From positions 1-50,647 of the IMG/VR virus record IMGVR_UViG_3300012000_000024: a stretch of 50,647 nucleotides of DNA, one strand, 5' to 3'. The position numbers and the translations under genes are program-made. The number at the start of each line of letters is the position of its first letter. The first letter of the stretch is position 1. Origin of the DNA: a virus. The notes beneath the pieces are model-generated. The model saw only the letters and a list, made by a program, of their open reading frames with translations. It was not told the origin of the DNA and searched no databases. This document shows, piece by piece, positions 13,855 to 23,061 of this stretch.

Positions 13855-14039
13855 TAATTTACCTTAAATGAATTTTTATGACCATCTGGACATTCCCAAG
13901 TCATGGTTAAAGATACTGCATTCCAAAAATATTCATCCGCATCTTTGTCACATTTAGCACACGGTTTCTTTCCGCCAAATCTTTCTAGCTCTGGTGGTTG
14001 AATCTTTTCTTTTGAAAAAAACTCATTAAGATTTGGCAC
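13854..14039 (-). CDS. Zinc ribbon microprotein, 61 aa
   Basis: I choose the GTG at 14039 as start because GGAGG lies 6 bases before it; a longer frame would need a TTG at 14063 and overlaps RecA more. The protein holds CAKCDKDADEYF and a later C-x3-H (CPDGH) that together could bind zinc. It overlaps the end of recA by 14 bases, so it is coupled to it. Function unknown. Confidence 0.65.
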   Translation of the reverse strand: MPNLNEFFSKEKIQPPELERFGGKKPCAKCDKDADEYFWNAVSLTMTWECPDGHKNSFKVN

Positions 14040-15030
14040 GTATATCCTCCTGCAATTTTTCAACTACTTTTGGATTTTCACGAAGATATTGAACTGCTTT
14101 TGCTCTGCCCTGAAATCTTTCTCCATTAACTGTATACCAGGCTCCACCTTTTTCTACAATGCCACACATTTCTGCAACATCAAGGGTTTCTCCTATTGCA
14201 TCTACTCCAAGCGTCTCGCCTTGATAATAGAAGTCATACTGTCCTGATAAGTTTGGTGGACCAACTTTATTATAATCAATAATCCAGTTTACTGGACGAC
14301 CTACTCTTTGCTCAATAATCTTATCGCCAACCTTAATGCCAGCCTTGATAGCATTAGCTTCAGCCTCTGAAGACCATAATTTAATAACTGTAGAGGAGAA
14401 GAATTTAACTGCCATCCCTCCCGTTGGGATATGACTTGCATGCATTGATCCGAATTGATTACGCTGTTGAGAGATAAGGACAAGAAGCGTATTCTTGTTC
14501 GCATAGTTAAGCATTTTAACCGCATGTGTCATATCCTTTGCTTCTGCACCGATTTGTTTTGTATCTTGCAAATCTTTTAAATCACTACCATCTTTTTCAA
14601 AGTAAATTGCTGGAAGCAGTGCTGAAATTGAATCTACAACAATCATATCAACTTCTGCATCCATGAGTTTTGTCGCTACATCTACCATATCATTTACTGT
14701 TTTAGCTGGAGAATAAATTAGTTTTGTAGAATCTACTCCTAATTGTTCTGCCCATGCTGGATCATATGAATGTTCAGCATCAATCCAAGCACATGTTTTT
14801 CCTTCTTTTTGTGCTAACGCAATCATCTGTAAACAGAAAGAAGATTTGCCCGCAGATTTATTTCCCCAAACAAGAATCTGTCTTCCATATGCTAGGCCAC
14901 CCTTAAGGGCAAGGTTTAATCCAATACTTGGAGTTGCCTGCTTATCTATGTTAACATCTACTGCTGATTGAACTCTTGCTCTTGTTTTTGGGTCTAACTT
15001 TGCTAATACATCATCTAGTACTAATTTCAT
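14026..15030 (-). CDS. recA: RecA-like recombinase
   Basis: A 334-residue strand-exchange ATPase close to bacterial RecA. Walker A is GNKSAGKSS at 56-64, Walker B is MIVVDSIS near 125-132, and the L2-region QQRNQFGSMHASHIPTGG is readable. It lacks the long acidic C-terminal tail of host RecA, ending at KLQEDIRAKS. With the SSB-like, Cas4-like and RuvC-like genes it gives the phage its own recombination system for repair and for concatemer handling. It has its own extended -10 promoter. Confidence 0.95.
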   Translation of the reverse strand: MKLVLDDVLAKLDPKTRARVQSAVDVNIDKQATPSIGLNLALKGGLAYGRQILVWGNKSAGKSSFCLQMIALAQKEGKTCAWIDAEHSYDPAWAEQLGVDSTKLIYSPAKTVNDMVDVATKLMDAEVDMIVVDSISALLPAIYFEKDGSDLKDLQDTKQIGAEAKDMTHAVKMLNYANKNTLLVLISQQRNQFGSMHASHIPTGGMAVKFFSSTVIKLWSSEAEANAIKAGIKVGDKIIEQRVGRPVNWIIDYNKVGPPNLSGQYDFYYQGETLGVDAIGETLDVAEMCGIVEKGGAWYTVNGERFQGRAKAVQYLRENPKVVEKLQEDIRAKS

Positions 15031-15054
15031 TATTATTCTTTCTTCTCTCTGCTT

Positions 15055-15083
15055 ATTATATCATTAAAATAGGTTGCCGTGAA
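15055..15083 (-). promoter_or_regulatory. Promoter of recA
   Basis: Minus-strand TTCACG (15078-15083), a 17-base spacer, and TATAAT (15055-15060) with the TGA extension. The leader is about 18 bases and contains the purine-rich GAGAGAAG ribosome site. The promoter overlaps the end of the MazG-like gene. Confidence 0.65.
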
Positions 15084-15411
15084 GTCTTGGACGCTCTTTA
15101 TTTTTATTTACTTTTGCTTCCAAAATTTCATCTAAGCTATGCAATATCTGCTCTTCGTTTCTCATTGCAGCATAAACATCCAGAAGCCTAATAATAACAT
15201 CAGCCATTTCTTCTACAATATTTTCGCTACCCTTTGATTTTCTAATTGCCTCTAATACTTCAGTAACTTCTGAATGTACAAGGGCAAGCTTATTGCCAAC
15301 TTTGTCATGAGAATACTCTCCATCCCAAAACCCCTTTTCTTTTGCTGTTTCATGAAGCATTGCGGCCAATGCATCTAATCCGTACTCTGTTATAAGACTA
15401 TTGCTGTTCAA
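15064..15411 (-). CDS. MazG-like nucleotide pyrophosphohydrolase
   Basis: A 115-residue all-alpha NTP pyrophosphatase. The magnesium-binding residues are E48 and E51 in HSEVTEVLEA and E67/E68 and D71 in EEMADVIIRL. It would hydrolyse dNTPs or (p)ppGpp-like nucleotides; MazG of phages is usually linked to host nucleotide pools. The start is a TTG at 15411, supported by AAGGG 6-7 bases upstream and by a stop codon just before in frame; the next ATG would be 17 codons later. It overlaps the gene before it by 14 bases. Confidence 0.85.
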   Translation of the reverse strand: MNSNSLITEYGLDALAAMLHETAKEKGFWDGEYSHDKVGNKLALVHSEVTEVLEAIRKSKGSENIVEEMADVIIRLLDVYAAMRNEEQILHSLDEILEAKVNKNKERPRLHGNLF

Positions 15412-15601
15412 CTGTATCCCTTAAACTAAATGTAAATGATGGAACATTCTCATCATAATCAATTACTAATTCTTTTCCTGTAGATCCTGCATCTAAAAAT
15501 CTTAGAGTTGGTACAGTTAATTTTCCGTACTCTTCTAAAATGGCGATCAAGACCTGATTCATGCTTATAGAAGTAATTAAACCGTCTATGTTTTCTGTCA
15601 T
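15398..15601 (-). CDS. Small protein between polymerase and MazG, 67 aa
   Basis: Reads MTENIDGLITSISMNQVLIA and continues with a short helix and two strands (KELVIDYDENVPSFTFSLRD). It overlaps the polymerase stop at its start and the MazG-like gene at its end, so it is clearly in the operon. Acidic, no Cys, no recognisable motif. I cannot assign a role. Confidence 0.6.
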   Translation of the reverse strand: MTENIDGLITSISMNQVLIAILEEYGKLTVPTLRFLDAGSTGKELVIDYDENVPSFTFSLRDTVEQQ

Positions 15602-18600
15602 TTTATTTCCTTAATCATCAGGGTGCCGTCATCCAATTTGGATAAAATTACCTGACACTTCATTCCCTCACGCATTTTTGCTAAGGCGATCTTATACATA
15701 CTAGAGAAAACAATTGCTCTAGTTAAATTTTTATCTTTATCTGATAATACTATATGTGCCATAGTTTTACCAGCTTTTGTTTTATATGGAGTAAAATCTA
15801 CTACAATATATTCTTTTTCATTTAAATCATATTCTTTTCTATATAAAAAGTCGACAAACGTATCTTTAGATTGAGGGTTAATGTCTTGAACCTTTACATA
15901 CTTTGCAATTCTATTATCTCCAACTAAAATAAAATACATCTGTCCAGTTTCTATAGTAGTTTGTTCATTATGAAATAAACCTATAGCGCCAGTTTCATCA
16001 ACAAGTTCTACTCTGGCCCAACCAGTTCCTCTTTTAATTGACTTTACCATTCCAAACATAACGAATGCTCCTAAATCATCAAAGTCTGATATTGGACGTG
16101 CTTGAGATTTAATTCTTGGAGGAAGATCTAAATTGAATGTAGGTATTCCTAAATATTCATAGTAGCTTTCTTTTTCTTTACCACTTCTAACATTGTCTTC
16201 AAATGCTGCTCCACCGATTGCGTTAAGTGCTGACACCGCTCTGCTATTAATACCGCTACCCTTGGCAGAAGCTTTTTGTATAAAATCGGCATAATCTAAA
16301 TAAGGACGTTTATCAATAATTTTATTTGCAATACTATCTGATATATATTTTACTTCTGCTAAACCAAATCTAATAGCATCTTTTTGTAAAGAAAAATATA
16401 TATCCGATTCATTAATATGTGGCAAAAGTACTTTTAGCCCAAGTCTTTTAGCTTCAATTAAATATTCCGTACGAACATCTTTATCATTTTCATTTTTAAG
16501 AATTGAAAACATAAACTCAAGAGGGTAATACTTTTTGAGCCAAGCCGTATAATAAGAGAGCATAGAATAAGCAACGGCGTGAGAGCGATTAAAAGAATAA
16601 CCAGCATGAGCTTCAAAATCATGCCAAAGGTGCTGGGCTTGCTTTTTACTAATATGCTTCTCAGCCCCTTCAATAAACTTATCTTTGAATTGATCGAATT
16701 CTTTTGCATCTTTCTTCTTTCCAATAATTTTACGAACCTTGTCAGCCTCTGACCAAGTCATCCCGCCAAGGTGTACGCATGCTTGCATAACTTGTTCTTG
16801 ATAAATAATAACCCCGTATGTATTTTCTGTAAATGGTTTCATAATTGGGTGTACGTACTGAACCGCTTCCTGCCCATGCTTACGTTTAATATAAGAAGCT
16901 CCCACAGTATTCATTGCACCTGGACGAACTAGAGCATTTGATGCCGCTAAATCTTCAAATTTATCTACACCCATTTTAATAAGTAAATTTGTATAAGGCG
17001 TTGCTTCAGCCTGAAATATACCTTTTGTATATCCTTCGCTAAGAGTTTTATAAACTTCTTTATCATCTAGAGGTAATTCTGAAAGAACAATATCTTTGCC
17101 TGTGCGATCTTTAATAGACTTTAAAGTGTCAGAAATAACAGAAAGAGTTTTAAGTCCGAGGGCGTCCAGTTTAATCAAACCAATATCAGCTACAGTATCC
17201 ATGTCATATGCGACAACTGGAATTCTTCCAGATACTTGATCCTGAGCATCTTCACGAGATTCTACTGGTGCATACTTTCTAATATCATCTTTGGCTACAA
17301 CAACGCCAGCAGCATGAACCCCAACGGATCGGATCTTGCCACGTAAACGTTCTGCTAACCATACAATTTCTGGATATTTAATCCTAAACTCTTTTGTATT
17401 TGGCGACTCTATAAAATCTTCAAATGTGTCAATTGATTTCATTGCACGATTAACATCAGACAATGGAACCATAAACACACGAGCAGCATCTCTAATTACA
17501 CCCTTATCTTTAAAATAAGTGTAGGTAGAAATAGAAGCCACATGCTTAAACTTTTTCTTTAAATAATCTTTAACCTCTTTACGGCGGCGGTCTTCAAAGT
17601 CAGTATCAATATCAGGAAAGTCATTACGCTCAGGGTTAATAAAACGGAAGAACAATAAATCATATTCAATTGGGTCTACATCTGTAATTCCAAGGGAATA
17701 GCAGACTAGGGAGCCTGCAGCAGAACCACGACCAGGGCCAACCATAATATTGTTATCCTTAGCCCAATTAACCATATCTGCTACAACTAAGAAATATGAG
17801 GCAAATGATTTATCTTTAATTATAGATAACTCTTCCTCAAGCCTGTCCATATAGACCTTATCTTTGTCCAGAGATAGGCGTTTAAGGCCTTCTAAGGCCA
17901 TCTGAGCCAGTTTCTGGTCAGCATTGGTCTTCGGTACAGGGAGAAGATCTAGCCCACTGTTAAAATCGTATTCTCCAATTTTAGAGGCTATCTCCATAGT
18001 ATTATCAAATATATCTGTTCTCTCTATGCCAGCTTTTTTAAAGTCCGCCTCTATTTCAGCTCTAGTCTGAATAAATAGGTTATAGTCTACAAATGATATT
18101 TTTCTGTCAGGATAAAGATAGTTAAATCTATCTAACATATCTTTCATTTGACGAGACATTTCAAAGTCTGCTTCTTTATCTGCTTTTGGGGATGTAGATA
18201 GAATAAGCATGGCCTCTTCTAATATACGATCTTCTTCTTTGGCAAAGTGAGCATCTCCTGTTGCCACCGCCTTAATTTTAAGTTCATCTGCTAGCGATAG
18301 CAATCCTTCATTTATTTCTTTTGGATTATGAGACTGGACCTCAATATAAAAATCTTCACCGAAGGTTTTCTTAAAATCTTTAAGAATAAGTTTGGCTTCA
18401 GAGAACTCATTCTTTTCAATACATTTAGAAATAAGACCGTTAAGGCATCCAGATAACACAATAATGCCTTCCGCATATTCTTTAAGAATTTCTCTGTCAA
18501 TACGTGGCTTATGATAAAAGCCTTCGTTCCATGCCAACTCTTGTAGAATATTTATATTCTCAAGACCCTTTTTATTTTTAGCCAATAAAATAATATGATT

Positions 18601-18864
18601 ATATGCTTGAATAGATTTATCTGTTTTAGAGGAGCGGTCAAATCTATCTGTTGGTGATATGTACGCTTCTACTCCTAGGATTGGCTTTATGCCCTGTTCT
18701 TTACATGCAATTTGCATTTCACGATGTGATGATAATGTACCATGATCTGTAACTGCCAACGATGTTTGACCAGCATCTTTAGCTGCTTTAACAAGTTCGG
18801 CAGGAGAATTAAGGCCATCCATTAATGAATAGTATGAATGCACATGCAAATGTGTGAATGACAT
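15598..18864 (-). CDS. dnaE: DNA polymerase III alpha subunit (DnaE type)
   Basis: A 1088-residue C-family replicative polymerase. The PHP domain (1-215) looks intact: HLHVHSYYSLMDG at the start, VTDHGTLS at 38-45, an SGC segment near 140 and GDAHF near 205, so it may have its own proofreading. The polymerase core has GPGRGSAAGS at 376-385, the catalytic Asp residues in PDIDTD at 417-422 and a third Asp in KLDALGLKTL. The finger region and helix-hairpin-helix follow. The C-terminal 150 residues are an OB-like domain. Length is near the 1150-residue bacterial norm. With helicase, primase and SSB it makes a nearly complete phage replisome; no sliding clamp or loader is visible. Confidence 0.96.
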   Translation of the reverse strand: MSFTHLHVHSYYSLMDGLNSPAELVKAAKDAGQTSLAVTDHGTLSSHREMQIACKEQGIKPILGVEAYISPTDRFDRSSKTDKSIQAYNHIILLAKNKKGLENINILQELAWNEGFYHKPRIDREILKEYAEGIIVLSGCLNGLISKCIEKNEFSEAKLILKDFKKTFGEDFYIEVQSHNPKEINEGLLSLADELKIKAVATGDAHFAKEEDRILEEAMLILSTSPKADKEADFEMSRQMKDMLDRFNYLYPDRKISFVDYNLFIQTRAEIEADFKKAGIERTDIFDNTMEIASKIGEYDFNSGLDLLPVPKTNADQKLAQMALEGLKRLSLDKDKVYMDRLEEELSIIKDKSFASYFLVVADMVNWAKDNNIMVGPGRGSAAGSLVCYSLGITDVDPIEYDLLFFRFINPERNDFPDIDTDFEDRRRKEVKDYLKKKFKHVASISTYTYFKDKGVIRDAARVFMVPLSDVNRAMKSIDTFEDFIESPNTKEFRIKYPEIVWLAERLRGKIRSVGVHAAGVVVAKDDIRKYAPVESREDAQDQVSGRIPVVAYDMDTVADIGLIKLDALGLKTLSVISDTLKSIKDRTGKDIVLSELPLDDKEVYKTLSEGYTKGIFQAEATPYTNLLIKMGVDKFEDLAASNALVRPGAMNTVGASYIKRKHGQEAVQYVHPIMKPFTENTYGVIIYQEQVMQACVHLGGMTWSEADKVRKIIGKKKDAKEFDQFKDKFIEGAEKHISKKQAQHLWHDFEAHAGYSFNRSHAVAYSMLSYYTAWLKKYYPLEFMFSILKNENDKDVRTEYLIEAKRLGLKVLLPHINESDIYFSLQKDAIRFGLAEVKYISDSIANKIIDKRPYLDYADFIQKASAKGSGINSRAVSALNAIGGAAFEDNVRSGKEKESYYEYLGIPTFNLDLPPRIKSQARPISDFDDLGAFVMFGMVKSIKRGTGWARVELVDETGAIGLFHNEQTTIETGQMYFILVGDNRIAKYVKVQDINPQSKDTFVDFLYRKEYDLNEKEYIVVDFTPYKTKAGKTMAHIVLSDKDKNLTRAIVFSSMYKIALAKMREGMKCQVILSKLDDGTLMIKEIK

Positions 18865-18888
18865 TAATTCTCCGCCTTTAACTTGATA

Positions 18889-19557
18889 TTACCAGTCTAC
18901 GCTGCTAGATGTAGCAGAAGACTCATCAGCATTAGTTCCATCGCCCATATAAAAAGCTTCTTGCTCTGCATATGGAACATGTCGTACTGCTGTTTTTTCT
19001 AGGTCAAACAATTCCAGACTAGAGAAGTCAAAAGGGGTTTCGTCTTTTGCTAGTGGAATGATTGTGTAGCTTGTATCTGTTTTAGAACCGTTACGCTTGA
19101 TTCTCCACATCAAATTTGTGATGCTTCCCATCTCGCCAGCGTACTCAATCAAGGTAGGGGTGATTGTTTTTCCGCTTGTACCTTGTGAAAGAATTGCAAC
19201 GTATGGCTCTTCTTTACCATCGTCTACCAATACATTAATGTATAGGCGTGTTCTGGCCTTCCAGCCAGCCTTTGGATCTTTGCGATGCTGTTCATTTGCC
19301 CAGTCACGACCCTCTGACTCCATTGTATCTAGAGCCTTACGACGGTAATCCTTTGGGTTGGTATGCTCTAGTGCGATAAATCCGCAACCAAGCTTATCAT
19401 TATATGTTGGTGAATCTGGATCAAGCTCCTGCAGGAATCTAATCTTTACGCTTTCGCCATCTTCGATCTTTAGCCAGCGACCCTTATTTTCGTCGCCACT
19501 GTAAGTAGGCTTATCTAGTGCCTTGTTGAGGTCTTTTAGACCCTTTACTATACTCAT
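18889..19557 (-). CDS. Probable single-stranded DNA-binding protein
   Basis: A 222-residue protein between primase and polymerase. A beta-rich core (about residues 25-160) fits an OB-fold-like protein, with aromatic and basic residues spread over strands. The last 20 residues are acidic and serine-rich and end in SSSVDW, like the acidic aromatic tip by which SSB and T7 gp2.5 recruit partners. No catalytic motif is present. The position next to the replicase and the tail suggest SSB; I could not confirm family membership. It has its own promoter and leader hairpin, as expected for a highly expressed protein. Confidence 0.65.
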   Translation of the reverse strand: MSIVKGLKDLNKALDKPTYSGDENKGRWLKIEDGESVKIRFLQELDPDSPTYNDKLGCGFIALEHTNPKDYRRKALDTMESEGRDWANEQHRKDPKAGWKARTRLYINVLVDDGKEEPYVAILSQGTSGKTITPTLIEYAGEMGSITNLMWRIKRNGSKTDTSYTIIPLAKDETPFDFSSLELFDLEKTAVRHVPYAEQEAFYMGDGTNADESSATSSSVDW

Positions 19558-19576
19558 TTATTTCTCCTCTGTAGTT

Positions 19577-19612
19577 GATGGTATATATCCATCTGTATTT
19601 TTTATTATATCA
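19577..19612 (-). promoter_or_regulatory. Promoter and leader hairpin of the SSB-like gene
   Basis: An extended -10, TGATATAAT (-10 box 19604-19609), without a convincing -35. About 10 bases after it a small stem GATGG/CCATC (19577-19593) with an AT loop forms in the leader, and the strong AGGAG ribosome site stands free beyond it. Confidence 0.5.
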
Positions 19613-20608
19613 CGAGTTCCAAGATCTGTATTCCATGTCGGATACAGAATTTTTAATGCAGGCTTTTATTTCTTGATCAGTCATATCCCCAGCATCTTTT
19701 GCATCATGAGGATATATCTTACCATATTCATACGAAGCCCACAAGAGGTCTTTGAATTTTAATTTATTGGCTATACTATATCCTAATTCCCTACCTGCAA
19801 GGTCATTATCTGTCATAATAGTTATTTTATTAAAATGTCTATTTAATAGATTGTGTTGTTCTGTTGACAAAAATCCTCCCAGTGTTGCCACAACATTTGG
19901 AAATCCAGCCTGATGTATACGTATTGCATCAAAGCTTGACTCAACAATTATAACGTGATCACCAATTTTTTTGGCACGATGTATATTAAATAATGTTTTG
20001 CTTTTAGGCAGATTAGTACTATTCTTAAATGCTTTACCTTCAATTGATCTACCTACAATTCCTATAGCAATCCCGTCTGGAGAATGAACTGGAACTGTAA
20101 CCATATTCATATTTTCTGAATACCCTAACTCAAAGTGTTTTATTGATTCTAGATCTATGCCACGAGACTTAAAATACTCCTGAGCTTTATTGTTTGATAT
20201 AAGTCCAGCATGAAGTTTATTTAGTGTATCAACAGAAAACTCTTCAAACACGGGTTTCTCTGCCATTGTTTCGGCTAACAGTTCATCAAAATTTTCTAGC
20301 GCTTCTGCTTCTTTAGATGATATAAAACGCATTGCCTCAAACTCTGTTTTACTCATTACACGTTTAACTAATTCCTGTAATGTTCCAGCTTCACCACATG
20401 CTGGGTTAAAACAAATAAAGGCACCCTTTTCACGACTTACGCTAAAACTTGAGGTGTGTCTATTAGAATGAAATGGACAGTAGCATAGAAAGTCGTTACT
20501 AGTCTCTCCAACAATATCAAGCCCTATTGATTTTAGGACTGACTTGATATGTGCTGGCGTGTAGTGCGTGGTATCGACTTCCCTTGTGTTATACCCTCTA
20601 ATTGCCAT
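19610..20608 (-). CDS. DnaG-like primase
   Basis: A 332-residue primase with start at the ATG at 20608; an earlier ATG at 20659 would extend it by 17 residues that the family does not need. The zinc-binding part has CPFH at 44-47 with C66 and C71 (CHC2-like order). The toprim domain has VIIVESSFDAI with the catalytic Glu and IMTDNDLAG with the Asp pair, plus a conserved GGFLSTEQ segment. The C-terminal helicase-binding domain is short. It makes RNA primers and would work with the DnaB-like helicase encoded just upstream. Confidence 0.92.
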   Translation of the reverse strand: MAIRGYNTREVDTTHYTPAHIKSVLKSIGLDIVGETSNDFLCYCPFHSNRHTSSFSVSREKGAFICFNPACGEAGTLQELVKRVMSKTEFEAMRFISSKEAEALENFDELLAETMAEKPVFEEFSVDTLNKLHAGLISNNKAQEYFKSRGIDLESIKHFELGYSENMNMVTVPVHSPDGIAIGIVGRSIEGKAFKNSTNLPKSKTLFNIHRAKKIGDHVIIVESSFDAIRIHQAGFPNVVATLGGFLSTEQHNLLNRHFNKITIMTDNDLAGRELGYSIANKLKFKDLLWASYEYGKIYPHDAKDAGDMTDQEIKACIKNSVSDMEYRSWNS

Positions 20609-20835
20609 GCCTTCTTCTTTCCCACATAAACACCATGGATGCTCATTAAGAACTTCCATGTCTCGCCTGTAAATTCTACCGAAAAAGCTGGATCTATGTC
20701 AAGTACTCTGACGTATCCCTTGCCCCTCATGTCTTGAATTAACAAATTTTCATACTGTGGCCTCAAGCTAATTAACTGAGAATTATCTTGAAACTGAACA
20801 TCTATTTGAAATCTTTTAATTTTTCTGTGAGTCAT
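20533..20835 (-). CDS. Small protein between helicase and primase, 100 aa
   Basis: Starts at the ATG at 20835 (MTHRKIKRFQIDVQFQDN); the longer frame to 20916 runs inside the helicase and is not needed. The protein is beta-rich and basic, with a segment YVRVLDIDPAFSVEF and a basic C-terminal tail. It overlaps the helicase by 20 bases and the primase by about 75, an unusually long overlap. I recognise no domain; it could be a primase or helicase cofactor or an OB-like fold. Confidence 0.55.
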   Translation of the reverse strand: MTHRKIKRFQIDVQFQDNSQLISLRPQYENLLIQDMRGKGYVRVLDIDPAFSVEFTGETWKFLMSIHGVYVGKKKAWQLEGITQGKSIPRTTRQHISSQS

Positions 20836-22066
20836 TATTAATATCTGGTAGGTTCTCATAAATCGGAGTAATGACACCACGATTAATATCCCAGTCAAGA
20901 TAGAAATCGAACTCATGTCCGTGTCTATTCTTTCTACTTACAACTTCAATCATATTGGTTCCTGGATATCTGTGGATAGCCATTGCCATATCAGCATCAT
21001 ATTCAATTGCCTTTGACCAAGCTACTTGGCTCATCATTGGAGGATTTTCTTGATCTGAAATATCATCTGCAGTTGCAGCAGTAATATCTATTACTGGAAT
21101 GTTATTTGACACCGCAAGAAGTTTAAACTCACGAGAAATATTACGGTTACGTTCTACTTCAGAGTTACTTCTTTTGTTATCATTAAATAGTTGATGGTAA
21201 TCTAAAATAACTAAGTCTGGTTTATGCTGGTCTATCTTACCTTGGATAGTTGCAGGAGTTACTTCTGCTGTTCCTTCATTTGATACAAGGATGAAAGAAT
21301 TCTTTCCAGCAAACTTTTTCTGACCCCAAGCTTTAAACGTGTCAACATCTACATCTCCTTTTGAGAAATCAGAAGCCCTAAATAATCCAGAGCCCATCAT
21401 TGTATAGATACGATCACGCATATTCTCAGGAGACATTTCAAGAGAAACAATCATTGGCTTAAAGCCCTGCTCCCACGCCTTACATGCTAGATAAGAAGTA
21501 AACCATGTCTTACCTTTTCCTGGCCAACCAATAGCAACAATTAAATGTCCTGGAGCCATTCCCGTAGGATACGCCTTATCAATAGCTTCAAAGCCTGTTA
21601 GAATTCCTGGACTTCCGCCCATTACTGCGGAACGTTCTTTTACTGAAAGAAAATGATTTTCTGCTGCTTCTAAATCAGTAACATCAACGTCACGGACATG
21701 ATTAGTAAACTTGGACAAAGAAGCTAATTTACTTTGCATCTCTGAAAGAACACGAGATGCGGCATCTTCTTTGAGTGCTGAGCCAGACTGAATTAAAATA
21801 GATTTCAGCTTACTAGAAAGATATTCATTCTTTAATTTATCTAAATAATATCCAGTTTCACCTTTAGTTGTTACTGGCTCAAAATCTTTAAATCTTTCTA
21901 CCAAGATACCGACTTCTGGAACAGCCTTAAACTTATAGTAGTAAGATTTTAGTGAGTCCCATATGTCACGATGTGATGTAAAGATCTCATCTACATTATC
22001 GGCGAGGAGTGTACTGATATCCTTATTCTTGCACACTGCGGATATTAGTTCTGCTTCTGTATTCAT
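20816..22066 (-). CDS. Replicative DNA helicase, DnaB-like
   Basis: A 416-residue hexameric helicase. The N-terminal 130 residues are helical (DnaB N-domain-like). The RecA-like motor has Walker A GWPGKGKTWFTS, Walker B LVILDYHQLF, the H3-type segment ISREFKLLAVSNNIPVI and the arginine-finger region. It unwinds DNA ahead of the DnaE polymerase. The first base of the start is the last base of the small gene before it, by ATGA. The window shows no DnaC-like ATPase loader; the protein before it may serve instead. Confidence 0.92.
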   Translation of the reverse strand: MNTEAELISAVCKNKDISTLLADNVDEIFTSHRDIWDSLKSYYYKFKAVPEVGILVERFKDFEPVTTKGETGYYLDKLKNEYLSSKLKSILIQSGSALKEDAASRVLSEMQSKLASLSKFTNHVRDVDVTDLEAAENHFLSVKERSAVMGGSPGILTGFEAIDKAYPTGMAPGHLIVAIGWPGKGKTWFTSYLACKAWEQGFKPMIVSLEMSPENMRDRIYTMMGSGLFRASDFSKGDVDVDTFKAWGQKKFAGKNSFILVSNEGTAEVTPATIQGKIDQHKPDLVILDYHQLFNDNKRSNSEVERNRNISREFKLLAVSNNIPVIDITAATADDISDQENPPMMSQVAWSKAIEYDADMAMAIHRYPGTNMIEVVSRKNRHGHEFDFYLDWDINRGVITPIYENLPDINNDSQKN

Positions 22067-22383
22067 TCTTCTTCGCCCTCTACCATCTTCTTCGTCGCTT
22101 CCCTGAGAACACGACGGTTAGTAATATCTTTTTCAATCTCTGCTTTTAGATAATCAATCTTGTCAAAATTATAAAAGAAGAAATTGAGCGGATGCCCAGA
22201 CTTACTAGTTTTAAAATAATATACAAGAAGCTCTACTGCACGATCATATCCTACACTATCTATTACGTCTTGCATAGCCCACTTCTCACGAAACTTATTA
22301 ATGCGTGGTTTTCTGCCATACTTTTCTAAGTATAAAGATTCATACAGGCCAATTAAAACATATGGCTGCTTCTCATTTGCCAT
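22063..22383 (-). CDS. Helical protein before helicase, possible loader
   Basis: A 106-residue helical, basic protein. Reading W-AMQDVIDSVGYDRAVELLVYYFK followed by LNFFFYNFDKIDYLKAEI gives a layout seen in small phage proteins placed just before the replicative helicase that act as helicase loaders. Position is the main support: the gene ends with an ATGA overlap onto the helicase start. No ATPase motif, so it is not DnaC-like. Confidence 0.5.
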   Translation of the reverse strand: MANEKQPYVLIGLYESLYLEKYGRKPRINKFREKWAMQDVIDSVGYDRAVELLVYYFKTSKSGHPLNFFFYNFDKIDYLKAEIEKDITNRRVLREATKKMVEGEEE

Positions 22384-22579
22384 TCTTTAATTCCTGCTCT
22401 ACTTCACGAGTTTTTTCAATAAGCTTATTCTCTACAAAGGTATAGACCCTCTCTGTGGCAGAATCTACGTTCTCGCCTTTTCTAACATCATCTTCAACGC
22501 CAATATTAATTCTTATGCTTTCATAGTTTCCTAGATTGCGTGTGAACGATAGATCCACCTTCACTCTTGTTTCTGCCAT
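22373..22579 (-). CDS. Small protein, 68 aa
   Basis: The start is the ATG at 22579 (MAETRVKVDLSFTRNLGNYE), which shares a base with the previous stop; a longer frame is unlikely. A beta-strand pair is followed by one long charged helix (RVYTFVENKLIEKTREVEQE). It overlaps the next gene by 11 bases. Similar strand-strand-helix microproteins are frequent in actinophage replication operons, without function. Confidence 0.6.
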   Translation of the reverse strand: MAETRVKVDLSFTRNLGNYESIRINIGVEDDVRKGENVDSATERVYTFVENKLIEKTREVEQELKNGK

Positions 22580-23061
22580 TACTCCGCCTTCCATACAGGT
22601 ACAAATTTTCCATCTTCTGTCTTAGTATACAATATTAAATTATGTTTGAGAAGAGCCTTTAATTCTGATTTTGAGGGAAGATCCCTAATATGCCCAGCAT
22701 CAATAATAAATTGATGAATGTCCAATATGTCCGATTCAGACAACATGTACTTAGACCATTTACTATCTGGGTTACTAATTGGATACATTTTTTGAGGCTG
22801 TTTAATTTTGCCCTGCAAAATATATTCTTCTATAGTAACCCTGTGCCTTCCTAGAATTTTACTAACTTCTATTACGGTATAGGCTTTTTCCATATTCTTA
22901 TCTACTTGAGAATAAGAATACATAACTCTTTTTTTATCTAGGTAGCACCATGCAATTAATTCGTCTTTTGCTCTTGATAGTTTAAGTACTTTGTGTAGCT
23001 TACCATTTAAGAAGAAATAGACGAATTTTTTGCGTAGTCCCTGTCTGTTTTTTCTAGCCAT
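22579..23061 (-). CDS. MerR/excisionase-like DNA-binding protein
   Basis: A 160-residue protein with a central winged helix-turn-helix: AYTVIEVSKILGRHRVTIEE followed by the wing YILQGKIKQPQKMYPI and SESDILDIHQFI. This is the excisionase/MerR arrangement. The N-terminal 50 residues are basic and beta-rich. It could be a regulator of early genes or a replication initiator that binds the origin. No integrase is present, so an excisionase role is not supported. It overlaps the zinc ribbon gene by 55 bases. Confidence 0.7.
   Translation of the reverse strand: MARKNRQGLRKKFVYFFLNGKLHKVLKLSRAKDELIAWCYLDKKRVMYSYSQVDKNMEKAYTVIEVSKILGRHRVTIEEYILQGKIKQPQKMYPISNPDSKWSKYMLSESDILDIHQFIIDAGHIRDLPSKSELKALLKHNLILYTKTEDGKFVPVWKAE

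Noticed and set aside
20836-20916. Upstream extension of the 100-aa gene
   Set aside because: It lies wholly within the helicase gene and adds a hydrophobic stretch with no ribosome site.
22579-23061. Excisionase and lysogeny
   Set aside because: The winged helix fits, but there is no integrase, attachment site or repressor, so a regulatory or replication role is more likely.
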